Part shown: positions 1 through 7,264 of the stretch, in pieces
Numbering within the stretch: the first letter of the stretch is position 1
Layout: each line of letters starts with the position of its first letter
Source: Paludibacteraceae bacterium
GTDB taxonomy: Bacteria > Bacteroidota > Bacteroidia > Bacteroidales > Paludibacteraceae
Length of the DNA: 7,410 bases
Assembly (NCBI GenBank): GCA_947445425.1
Contig: CANFFA010000106.1
Location: forward strand, 1 to 7,410
Direction of reading: 5' to 3'
Translations under genes and position numbers: made by a program
The notes under the pieces: generated by a model
What the model was told of the DNA's origin: nothing
The model's input: only the letters and a program-made list of their open reading frames with translations
Database searches by the model: none

Positions 1-2980
1 GAGGCGAAATTAAAGAGATACCCGGAATCGAGTGACGTGTTTTTGCAATAATTTGATCTACTTTATGTCCAGGTAATTGACCACCTTCACCAGGTTTAGC
101 ACCTTGGGCCACTTTAATCTGAATTTCATCAGCATTCACCAAATACTCAGCAGTCACACCAAAACGTCCAGAAGCAACTTGCTTAATAGAACTACGCGTG
201 CTCAAACCATCTTCACGTTTTTTATAACGTTCAGGATCTTCACCACCTTCACCTGTATTACTACGACCACCAACGATATTCATAGCAATTGCCATTGCCT
301 CATGCGCTTCACGGCTAATAGAACCATAAGACATTGCTCCGGTAACAAAGCGTTTCATGATGGCTTCTACCGGTTCAACCTCTGAAATATCAATAGGATT
401 GCGTTTGTAATTAAAGAAATCACGAATAAAGGCTGGTTCTTCTTTATCATCTACTTCCGCAGCGTACTCTTTATACTTAGAATAAAGACCTGTTTTAGTA
501 GCAATTTGCAAACGAGCAATGGTTTCTGGATTCCAAGCATGGTACTCACCATCAATACGATACGCATAGTGACCTAAATTTGGAAGTCCTTTTGGAGCAT
601 CTTGATCTGGATAATATGCAGAAACAAAAGAAAATAAAGTTTCATTGGCAATGTCTTCCATATCAATACCTTCAATTTTAGAAACAACCCCTTTAAAGTA
701 GGTGCTCAAAATTTCAGTTGATATACCTAAAGCTTCAAAAAGTTGAGCCCCACGGTAACTGTGTAGCGTAGATATTCCCATTTTTGAGAATACTTTCAAC
801 AAACCTTTGTTAACAGCTTTAACGAAATGTTTCTCTGCAGTGGCAAAATCAAGGCTAATATCACCAGATTTGATATTTTCATTTAGGACACCAAATACTA
901 AATAAGGATTAATAGCATTGGCACCAAAACCTAGTAATAAGGCAAAATGCATTACCTCACGTGGTTCAGCAGATTCGACTACGATGTCGATTTGCATACG
1001 TTTGCGTTTATCAATCAAATATTGATGAACAGCAGAAACAGCTAATAGAGAAGGGATTGGAGCATTGTCTTGATCCACACCTCTATCACTTAATACGATA
1101 TAGTTTTTACCTTCGTCAACTGATTTTTCAACTGCCAAACAAAGTTCTTTCACAGCATTCTCCAAACCTTTTGCACCTTCAGTAGCTTTAAAGAGCATAG
1201 GTAATACAGCAGTAGAAAAACCTTTGTATTGAAGATTTAATAAAATATCAAATTGGGTATTGGTCAATATAGGGCTGGTCAATTTAACCATCTTACAAAT
1301 TTCAGAAGCTGGCTCTAAAAGATTGCGGTTCAAAGACCCAACATAACCAGTTACTGACATCACCAACTCTTCGCGGATAGGATCAATCGGTGGATTGGTT
1401 ACCTGCGCAAATTGTTGACGGAAGTAGTTAAATAAACGTTGTGGTTTGCCCGAAAAGGCAGCCAAAGTAGTATCATTACCCATAGAAGCAGTTGGCTCAT
1501 AGCCATCACTTGCCATAGGAATAATCAATTTTTCAAGATCTTCTTTAGAATATCCAAAAGCTTTCAACAACACCTTGTAGTTAGGCACTTCAGATTTAAC
1601 GGTTCTACCAGAAGAGATATCATCCAAAATAATACGGTGGGTAGACAACCATTCATTGTAAGGGAAAGCTTTAGCCAAACCTTCTTTCAATTCATGATCA
1701 AAATAGACTTCACCAATTTCAGTATCCACCATCAACATTTTACCTGGTTGAAGTCTACCTTTAGACTTAATTCTTTCAGGAGCAATTTCAACAGTACCCG
1801 TTTCAGAAGCAACAATCATCATGTTATCATGGGTGATCAAGAAGCGAGCAGGACGTAAACCATTACGATCTAACATACCACCAGCATATCGACCATCACT
1901 AAACAAAAGTGTAGCAGGACCATCCCAAGGCTCCATGAACATACTGTGATATTCATAAAAACCTTTTAGGTTGTTTGAAATAGGGTTTTTAGAATCCCAA
2001 CTTTCAGGAACCATCATCGCCATAGCATGTGGAAGACTTTTTCCTGACATCACTAAGAATTCTAGTACATTATCAAGAGAAGCACTATCACTCATACCTG
2101 GTTGAACCACAGGGAAAAGTTCATTCAAGTCACCCAAGTGATCAGATTTCAAGACACTTTCGCGAGCAGTCATCCAAGAACGGTTACCGCGAATGGTATT
2201 GATTTCACCATTGTGACCCAACATACGGAAAGGTTGTGCCAAATCCCAAGTAGGCATGGTATTGGTACTAAAACGAGAGTGAACAAGGGCGATTGCACTT
2301 GCAAAATTCACATCTGACAAATCAGGGAAATAATCTCTCAATTGCAAAGAGGTAAGCATCCCTTTGTAAATCATCTGCTTAGTAGACAAACTTACAATAT
2401 AGAAACTACGGTCATTGAATTGATTAGAAAGACGAATTGAGTTTTCAATTTTCTTTCTAAGAATATATAATTTATGTTCTAATTCTTGTTGTGATAAATC
2501 ACCAGAAACAAAAATTTGTTTGGTAAGTGGTTCATTAGAAGCCGAAATCTGACCCAAAATATCACTATTTACAGGTACATCACGAACAGCTAATAATTTC
2601 AGACCTTCTTTTTCGGTAAGTTCCGTGATTAGGTTTAAACATTGTTCCGCTCTGGCTGCATCTTTAGGCAAAAAAACAAGACCAGTACCATATTTACCTT
2701 TAGCAGGGACCGGTATGCCTTGTAACAGAATAAATTCATGAGGAATTTGTAGCAGGATACCCGCTCCATCCCCAGTCTTGTTGTCAGCACTTTCAGCACC
2801 ACGGTGAACCATGTTTTCTAAAACTTGTAAACCATTGGCAACAATTTGGTGGCTTTTTTCACCTTGAATATTGATTACAAGTCCAACACCACAAGCATCA
2901 TGCTCGTTTTGGGATGAATAGAGTGAATGCTGCTCATATTCTTCTTGAATCTGAAACGGATTTAAAGGATGAGTAGTCAT
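1..2980 (-). CDS. gltB: Glutamate synthase (GOGAT) large subunit, partial (3' end outside window)
   Basis: This is the alpha subunit of glutamate synthase, which moves the glutamine amide to 2-oxoglutarate to form two glutamates. About 993 of an expected roughly 1500 residues are present. I translated long stretches at both ends and through the middle, all in one frame, and saw no break. A short propeptide ends at DAC-GVG, making Cys30 the probable N-terminal nucleophile after cleavage. The glutaminase domain (about 30-430) shows HSRFSTN (234-240), HNGEIN (256-261), WDGPA (from 352) and GMLDRNGLRPAR (368-379). A central domain follows, containing REVMHFALLLGFGANAINPY. The FMN-binding synthase domain has begun with AMSYGSIS (882-889) and QGAKPGEGGQLPG (959-971). 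The Fe-S cysteines would lie outside the window. An in-frame ATG at 3002-3004 would add eight residues; I chose 2980 for its A-rich leader, and the choice does not alter the mature enzyme. gltB follows the glutamine synthetase gene by 149 bp. Confidence 0.97.
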   Translation of the reverse strand, partial: MTTHPLNPFQIQEEYEQHSLYSSQNEHDACGVGLVINIQGEKSHQIVANGLQVLENMVHRGAESADNKTGDGAGILLQIPHEFILLQGIPVPAKGKYGTGLVFLPKDAARAEQCLNLITELTEKEGLKLLAVRDVPVNSDILGQISASNEPLTKQIFVSGDLSQQELEHKLYILRKKIENSIRLSNQFNDRSFYIVSLSTKQMIYKGMLTSLQLRDYFPDLSDVNFASAIALVHSRFSTNTMPTWDLAQPFRMLGHNGEINTIRGNRSWMTARESVLKSDHLGDLNELFPVVQPGMSDSASLDNVLEFLVMSGKSLPHAMAMMVPESWDSKNPISNNLKGFYEYHSMFMEPWDGPATLLFSDGRYAGGMLDRNGLRPARFLITHDNMMIVASETGTVEIAPERIKSKGRLQPGKMLMVDTEIGEVYFDHELKEGLAKAFPYNEWLSTHRIILDDISSGRTVKSEVPNYKVLLKAFGYSKEDLEKLIIPMASDGYEPTASMGNDTTLAAFSGKPQRLFNYFRQQFAQVTNPPIDPIREELVMSVTGYVGSLNRNLLEPASEICKMVKLTSPILTNTQFDILLNLQYKGFSTAVLPMLFKATEGAKGLENAVKELCLAVEKSVDEGKNYIVLSDRGVDQDNAPIPSLLAVSAVHQYLIDKRKRMQIDIVVESAEPREVMHFALLLGFGANAINPYLVFGVLNENIKSGDISLDFATAEKHFVKAVNKGLLKVFSKMGISTLHSYRGAQLFEALGISTEILSTYFKGVVSKIEGIDMEDIANETLFSFVSAYYPDQDAPKGLPNLGHYAYRIDGEYHAWNPETIARLQIATKTGLYSKYKEYAAEVDDKEEPAFIRDFFNYKRNPIDISEVEPVEAIMKRFVTGAMSYGSISREAHEAMAIAMNIVGGRSNTGEGGEDPERYKKREDGLSTRSSIKQVASGRFGVTAEYLVNADEIQIKVAQGAKPGEGGQLPGHKVDQIIAKTRHSIPGISLISP

Positions 2981-3062
2981 TGATTTTTCTTTTAAATTAT
3001 GCATGAAAAACTTTTTCTTATAGCCAGAACGGCGTGTTTAATTGTTTTATTGTTAGTCGCAA
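2981..3062 (-). other. gltB leader without a recognisable promoter
   Basis: The 82 bases between the hairpin and the gltB start are AT-rich. I see no TAnnTTTG element in them on the minus strand. A small self-complementary run, GAAAAAGTTTTTC, lies just before the alternative in-frame ATG at 3002-3004. The lack of a promoter match suggests gltB is at least partly expressed by read-through from the upstream glutamine synthetase gene, but Bacteroidota promoters can be degenerate. Confidence 0.4.
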
Positions 3063-3097
3063 AATAGTGGGAAGACCAAAAAGGTCCACCCACTATT
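3063..3097 (-). terminator. Hairpin after glutamine synthetase gene: weak intrinsic terminator or attenuator
   Basis: The two arms, 3063-3077 and 3083-3097, pair over 15 positions around a five-base loop. Nine perfect outer pairs (AATAGTGGG with CCCACTATT) are followed by one T-T mismatch, a G-T wobble and four more pairs. On the minus strand the stem begins 33 bases after the GSIII stop codon, and its 3' arm runs into only TTTT before GCG. The stem is strong but the U-tract is short, so partial termination or mRNA 3'-end protection is as plausible as full termination. Read on the plus strand it has no T-run. Confidence 0.65.
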
Positions 3098-3129
3098 CTA
3101 GAAGTTAGCAAAACAGAAATGATGTTTAC

Positions 3130-5325
3130 TTATCGAATAAAGAGTAATTCTCTATATTTAGGTAATGTCCACATTTCATCATCAACGATTAATTCTAGTT
3201 TATCAACATTGTAACGGATGATGTCAAAATGAGGTAAAACTAAATCGTGATAAGCGATCGCTTTTTCTTTTTCGTGAGCAATTTCGTTTGCAGCTTTACG
3301 AGCTTCAACCATTGATTCAACAGTATTTTTGATGATGGCAATGCGTTCTGCAATCTCTTCAATTAATCCTAAGTTGATAGCAGAAATGCTTTCAGCTTTC
3401 TCAGCAGAGAAGATAGCTTTTGTTTTGTAAACATTGTCCAAAAGAAGTGATTGGTAGCGAGTTGCAACAGGGATAATGTGGTTTAAAGGCAAATCACCTA
3501 ATACACGAGCTTCAATTTGAATCTTTTTAAGGTAAGTTTCCCATTTCACTTCGTTACGAGCATGAAGTTCAACAGCTGTCATTACACCTGTTTTAGTGAA
3601 CAATTCGATACTTGATTTAGAAGTATATGCTTCGATGATTTTTGGAACACTTGTTTCGCAATCCAAACCACGTTTAGCAGCTTCAACTTTCCACTCTTCG
3701 CTATATCCATTACCATCGAAACGGATGGCTTTAGATGCTTTAATATAAGATTTGATAACATCAAAAATTGCTTTTTCTTTCAATGAACCAGCAGCAATTT
3801 TAGCATCAACCTCAGCTTTAAATTCTACCAATTGACTTGCCATTGCAGTATTTAAAACTGTCATAGCAGAAGAACAGTTAGCAGAAGAACCTACAGCACG
3901 GAATTCGAAACGGTTACCTGTAAATGCAAAAGCAGAAGTACGGTTACGGTCAGTATTGTCCAAGAACACTTCAGGAATATGAGCAATACCCAAGTGAAGT
4001 TGTTTTTTGCTATCAATAATAATCGCTTCTTCGGTAGTACTATTTTCAAGTTTATCAAGAATTGCAGTCAATTGCGTTCCAAGGAAAGCAGATACAATTG
4101 CAGGAGGCGCTTCATTAGCTCCCAAACGGTGTGCATTTTGAGCAGTCATAATAGATGCTTTCATCAAAGCATTGTTTTTATGAACAGCCATTAAAGCATT
4201 TACCAAGAAGGTAACAAATTGTAAGTTTTCTTCAGCAGTTTTACCTGGAGTAAATAGACCAACACCAGTATTGGTACCCATTGACCAGTTGTTATGTTTA
4301 CCAGAACCATTGATGCCTGCAAAAGGTTTTTCGTGCATTAATACACGGAAACCATGTTTACGAGCCACACGATCCATAATAGACATGATCAATAAGTTTT
4401 GATCAACTGCCAAATTACATTCTCCAAAAATTGGAGCAAGCTCAAATTGATTAGGAGCAACCTCGTTGTGACGAGTTTTTGCAGGAATACCATATTTGTA
4501 AGCTTCGAATTCAATATCTTTCATGTAAGCAGCTACACGAGAAGGGATAGCACCAAAATAATGGTCATCTAATTGTTGATTTTTTGCAGATTCGTGACCT
4601 AATAAAGTACGACCTGTCAACAATAAATCTGGACGAGAAGCAAAAAGATTTTCATCAATTAAGAAATACTCTTGTTCCCAACCTAAGAAAGCAACAACTT
4701 TCTTTACATTAGGGTCGAACATTTGACAAACTGCAGTAGCTGCTTTGTCCAATGCACTTAAAGCTTTCAACAAAGGTGCTTTTAAATCTAAAGATTCACC
4801 AGTATAAGAGATAAAGATAGTAGGGATACACAAAGTATCATCCACTACGAAAGCAGGAGAAGAAGGATCCCAAGCAGTATATCCGCGAGCCTCAAAAGTA
4901 CTACGAATACCACCATTAGGGAAAGAAGAAGCATCAGGTTCTTGTTGAACCAATAATTTACCAGAAAAATCTTCGATGATTGCTCCGCCTGGTGCGCCAG
5001 CATAGTCAATGAAAGAATCATGTTTTTCAGCAGTAGCATCAGTCAATGGTTGGAACCAGTGTGTATAGTGAGTAGCACCCAATTCCATAGCCCACATTCT
5101 CATACCAGAAGCAATGTCATTTGCAATGGTACCTTCCAATTTAGCACCTTTATCAATAGTATTCTTTAATGCTTTAAGGGTATCTTTAGAAAGATACTTC
5201 GCCATAGCGACATCATTAAACACATATTTACCATAATAATCGCTAGTTAACTTAGTAGGCGCAGATACTTCAACAGCTTTTTTAGTAAAGGCCTCTTCAA
5301 CTGCTTTAAATCTCAATGATGACAT
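3130..5325 (-). CDS. glnN: Type III glutamine synthetase (GSIII)
   Basis: The 731-residue enzyme makes glutamine from glutamate and ammonia using ATP in the cytoplasm. Its length is right for GSIII and far above the roughly 450-470 of GSI. The N-terminal GSIII region carries NGGIRSTFEARGYTAWDP (137-154). The catalytic core has EQEYFLID (217-224), RHNEVAPNQFE (285-295, with Glu288 and Glu295 as likely metal ligands), NGSGKHNNWS (339-348, His344 matching the substrate-loop His), AHRLGANEAPP (398-408), DRNRTSAF (459-466) and RFEFR (472-476). A helical GSIII-specific C-terminal region follows from about 600. I see no GSI-type adenylylation loop (NLYDLPPEE-like), so control is probably transcriptional or by small effectors; that is inference. 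The ATG has an A-rich leader and no clear Shine-Dalgarno. The gene sits between amtB and gltB, so both halves of the GS-GOGAT cycle are adjacent. Some databases would call it glnA. Confidence 0.97.
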   Translation of the reverse strand: MSSLRFKAVEEAFTKKAVEVSAPTKLTSDYYGKYVFNDVAMAKYLSKDTLKALKNTIDKGAKLEGTIANDIASGMRMWAMELGATHYTHWFQPLTDATAEKHDSFIDYAGAPGGAIIEDFSGKLLVQQEPDASSFPNGGIRSTFEARGYTAWDPSSPAFVVDDTLCIPTIFISYTGESLDLKAPLLKALSALDKAATAVCQMFDPNVKKVVAFLGWEQEYFLIDENLFASRPDLLLTGRTLLGHESAKNQQLDDHYFGAIPSRVAAYMKDIEFEAYKYGIPAKTRHNEVAPNQFELAPIFGECNLAVDQNLLIMSIMDRVARKHGFRVLMHEKPFAGINGSGKHNNWSMGTNTGVGLFTPGKTAEENLQFVTFLVNALMAVHKNNALMKASIMTAQNAHRLGANEAPPAIVSAFLGTQLTAILDKLENSTTEEAIIIDSKKQLHLGIAHIPEVFLDNTDRNRTSAFAFTGNRFEFRAVGSSANCSSAMTVLNTAMASQLVEFKAEVDAKIAAGSLKEKAIFDVIKSYIKASKAIRFDGNGYSEEWKVEAAKRGLDCETSVPKIIEAYTSKSSIELFTKTGVMTAVELHARNEVKWETYLKKIQIEARVLGDLPLNHIIPVATRYQSLLLDNVYKTKAIFSAEKAESISAINLGLIEEIAERIAIIKNTVESMVEARKAANEIAHEKEKAIAYHDLVLPHFDIIRYNVDKLELIVDDEMWTLPKYRELLFIR

Positions 5326-5406
5326 AATTATATTTTTTGAGGGTTATATTTAAGCGTAATTTTATAAAAATTCATTTATTAATACCGTATTCATTCAAAT
5401 ACATTG

Positions 5407-5437
5407 CAAAAATAAACAAAACGTAAATCCGAACAAT
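5407..5437 (-). promoter_or_regulatory. Candidate Bacteroidota-type promoter for GSIII
   Basis: On the minus strand, TATTTTTG at 5414-5407 matches the Bacteroidota -7 consensus TAnnTTTG exactly and is followed by C. ATTG at 5437-5434 sits 19 bases upstream and matches three of four bases of the -33 element TTTG. Transcription would begin near 5400, giving a leader of about 75 bases before the GSIII start codon. The match and spacing are seen in the sequence; promoter activity is inferred. Confidence 0.6.
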
Positions 5438-5475
5438 AAGTTTCGACTCATTTATCCAAGAAATCATTTTTCACT

Positions 5476-5501
5476 TTCGCTTTTATAATTTAAGTAGCGA
5501 A
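5476..5501. repeat. Small inverted repeat upstream of GSIII promoter
   Basis: TTCGCT (5476-5481) and AGCGAA (5496-5501) are perfectly complementary across a 14-base AT-only loop except for one G. The repeat lies about 40-65 bases upstream of the candidate -33 element. It could be an activator site or a chance hairpin; I do not recognise it as a known operator. Confidence 0.3.
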
Positions 5502-5607
5502 TTAAGATCAATCTGACACTATATTCGAACTTAAAACAATAGAGTAGTACAATTACAAAGCATCAACTTTAAAATCAAATTGTAGCTTTCTCATTCAAAA
5601 GGATGCA

Positions 5608-5615
5608 CAAAAGTA
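5608..5615 (-). promoter_or_regulatory. Possible second -7 promoter element further upstream of GSIII
   Basis: TACTTTTG on the minus strand matches TAnnTTTG exactly. No good TTTG lies at the usual distance upstream; the nearest TTG (5633-5631) leaves only a 15-base spacer, which is short. If active it would give a leader of roughly 275 bases, containing a 13-codon ORF (5594-5553). In AT-rich non-coding DNA such a match can occur by chance. Confidence 0.3.
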
Positions 5616-5651
5616 CAAAAAAAACTTTGCCAACCTTTCTGTTTTAATAGA

Positions 5652-5699
5652 TTTTAAGTTATTAGTTGTCTATTCTAATTGATCACTAAAAACTTAAAA
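5652..5699. repeat. AT-rich inverted repeat downstream of amtB
   Basis: TTTTAAGTT (5652-5660) pairs perfectly with AACTTAAAA (5691-5699). One mismatch is followed by four more pairs, TTAG (5662-5665) with CTAA (5686-5689), leaving a 20-base loop. It starts 93 bases past the amtB stop. It might mark the 3' end of the amtB transcript, but it has almost no GC and no following T-run on the minus strand, so I do not call it an intrinsic terminator. An operator dyad is an alternative. Confidence 0.4.
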
Positions 5700-5791
5700 C
5701 AGGATGAAATATCAATCTTCAACGATTAAAACCAATTAAACATTGTGCAAAATGACATTTCACCCCATTCTATTATAGAGACAATAACGAC

Positions 5792-7165
5792 TTAATCAAA
5801 ATTATTATAAGCGTTTTCACCATGTTGCGTTTCATCAAGTCCAATGGCTTCGTGTTTATCAGAAACTCTAATTCCAACCAACTTATCAGTTAATTTAAAC
5901 AAGATATAGGTTCCAATACCTGAGAAAACAATGGTTGCACCCACAGCTAAAAGTTGTATCCACAATTGGTGCATATTTCCATAAGCAGCACCACTATAAG
6001 CAGATTGAATAGCAGGAGTAGCCAAAACACCCGTTAAAATAGCACCAATAATACCACCAATACCGTGAACACCAAAGGCATCAAGCGAATCATCATATCC
6101 TAATTTTGGTTTCACATACGCAACCATCACAAAACAGATAATTGAAACAACTACACCGATAATCAAAGCACCTGGGGCTCCAACAAATCCAGCAGCTGGA
6201 GTAATGGCCACCAAACCAGCAACCGCACCGGTACTAATACCTACTACTGTTGGACGTTTGTCGATAATCCAATCCATCAAAGCCCAAGCCAAAGCAGCAG
6301 CAGCAGCAGCAACGTGTGTCACCATCAATGCACTACCAGCCAAGCCGTCAGCAGCCAAACCACTACCTGCATTAAAACCGAACCAACCTACCCAAAGTAA
6401 TCCAGCACCCATTACTACATAAGTGATATTGTGAGCAGGAATAGCATGTCTTTTATAATCACGACGTTGACCTAACATGATAGCAGTTACAATCGCAGCG
6501 ATACCAGCATTTACGTGCACTACAGTACCACCCGCAAAATCCAAAGCTCCTAATTTAAACAACCAACCATCGGCCGCCCAAACCCAGTGCGCAACAGGAT
6601 TGTATACAAAAAGAGACCAAAGCACCGAGAACACTAAAAATCCTTTGAAGTTAATACGCTCCGCAAAAGCACCAATAATCAAGGCAGGTGTAATTACAGC
6701 AAACATACATTGGAACATGATAAACACAATGTGAGGAATTGTTCCAATTGGATTACCATCCAAGCCCATTTGAGAATGAGAGATAAAATAAGGACTTAGG
6801 TCATTTACACCTATATTATTCAAAAAAGCCCAGTCAAAACCACCGATATAAGGTTTTAGTGCTTCAATAGAATTCGTTCCAAAAGCATTACTATAACCTA
6901 CTACTACCCACTCCACAGAAATTACTGCTACTAAAAAGAATACCTGCATAAAGATATTCAATACATTTTTACGACGTACTAAACCGCCATAAAACAATGC
7001 CAATCCAGGAATTGACATCAACAATACAAAAGAAGTTGCCACAATCATCCATGCTGTATCACCAGCATTCACTGTAGGTGCAACCGCAGTCACTACAGTT
7101 TGAGCCGACAAGGTCAAGCCTGATAATGTAAATAGGGAAATTAGGGATAAAATATATTTCTTCAT
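5792..7165 (-). CDS. amtB: Ammonium transporter of the Amt/MEP/Rh family
   Basis: This 457-residue inner-membrane channel moves ammonium/ammonia into the cell, probably as a trimer. Residues 1-21 look like a Sec signal peptide (KK, a hydrophobic core, then LSA before QT), leaving a periplasmic N-terminus and the usual 11 membrane helices. Key residues of the E. coli AmtB pore can be matched: outer-gate Phe155 (FQCMFA), recruitment-site Trp196 (AHWVW) and Ser268, inner-gate Phe264 (GFNAGS), Asp209 and twin-His member His217 (DFAGGTVVH), and the second His367 (DAFGVHGIGG). The cytoplasmic tail (GLDETQHGENAY) is the part expected to contact P-II. A P-II gene ends 99 bp upstream, the conserved glnK-amtB order, and I see no promoter in that spacer, so co-transcription is likely. 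The leader before ATG is A-rich with only a weak GAG. Confidence 0.97.
   Translation of the reverse strand: MKKYILSLISLFTLSGLTLSAQTVVTAVAPTVNAGDTAWMIVATSFVLLMSIPGLALFYGGLVRRKNVLNIFMQVFFLVAVISVEWVVVGYSNAFGTNSIEALKPYIGGFDWAFLNNIGVNDLSPYFISHSQMGLDGNPIGTIPHIVFIMFQCMFAVITPALIIGAFAERINFKGFLVFSVLWSLFVYNPVAHWVWAADGWLFKLGALDFAGGTVVHVNAGIAAIVTAIMLGQRRDYKRHAIPAHNITYVVMGAGLLWVGWFGFNAGSGLAADGLAGSALMVTHVAAAAAALAWALMDWIIDKRPTVVGISTGAVAGLVAITPAAGFVGAPGALIIGVVVSIICFVMVAYVKPKLGYDDSLDAFGVHGIGGIIGAILTGVLATPAIQSAYSGAAYGNMHQLWIQLLAVGATIVFSGIGTYILFKLTDKLVGIRVSDKHEAIGLDETQHGENAYNNFD
6293..6310 (-). repeat. Six identical GCT (Ala) codons inside amtB
   Basis: Six consecutive GCT codons encode Ala286-Ala291 in a membrane helix, within HVAAAAAALAW. 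An alanine-rich stretch here is normal for Amt proteins, but identical codon use makes a short trinucleotide repeat. Slippage by whole units would keep the frame. Confidence 0.8.
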
Positions 7166-7264
7166 TTTCTCAATATTTAATCAAAAGGGTGTAAGCATAA
7201 AACTAGTCAATTACAACCCAAATACTTTTTATTAACGATTCGTTTTCTTATTATTTGTTAATCA
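7166..7264 (-). other. Spacer between P-II gene and amtB
   Basis: The 99-bp AT-rich spacer contains a short dyad, AACGA-A-TCGTT on the minus strand (plus-strand match near 7234-7244). The best -7-like string, TAGTTTTA, matches only seven of eight positions and has no -33 partner at a normal distance. No terminator is visible, which fits read-through from the P-II gene into amtB. Confidence 0.45.

Larger units (their letters stand above)
5326..5791. other. 466-bp non-coding gap between amtB and GSIII
   Basis: The gap is strongly AT-rich, and neither strand encodes a convincing protein; the longest ATG-started frames I checked are about 10-13 codons. It holds the end-of-transcript region of amtB, the GSIII promoter candidate at 5407-5437, a second -7-like site at 5608-5615, and inverted repeats at 5476-5501 and 5652-5699. 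It is much longer than the other two spacers (99 and 149 bp), which suggests GSIII has its own regulated promoter and is not simply co-transcribed with amtB. I see no tRNA and no GC-rich sRNA-like terminator here. Confidence 0.7.

Noticed and set aside
77..2317. Four plus-strand open frames (77-385, 961-1185, 1439-1858, 2102-2317)
   Set aside because: They lie antisense to gltB, whose frame shows strong glutamate synthase motifs at the same positions; their own translations show no recognisable domain.
2981..3004. Upstream in-frame ATG at 3002-3004 as the gltB start
   Set aside because: It is possible, adding eight residues, but the leader before 2980 is more A-rich, and the propeptide is removed before Cys30 in either case.
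3582..5039. Frames at 3582-3764 and 4845-5039 (minus) and 3979-4194 (plus)
   Set aside because: They overlap the well-supported GSIII gene in other frames and look like by-products of its codon use.
5545..5565. NtcA/CRP-like palindrome (GTA...TAC) in the amtB-GSIII gap
   Set aside because: The half-sites are separated by seven or four bases, not the eight of the NtcA consensus, and NtcA is a cyanobacterial regulator.
5704..5739. Plus-strand mini-ORF of 11 codons beginning MKYQ
   Set aside because: It is very short, with no supporting promoter or recognisable content, and such frames are expected by chance in a 466-bp gap.
6204..6734. Plus-strand frames at 6204-6422 and 6477-6734, rich in Ala, Pro and Thr
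   Set aside because: They are antisense to amtB; their composition follows from the complement of Gly/Ala-rich membrane-helix codons.
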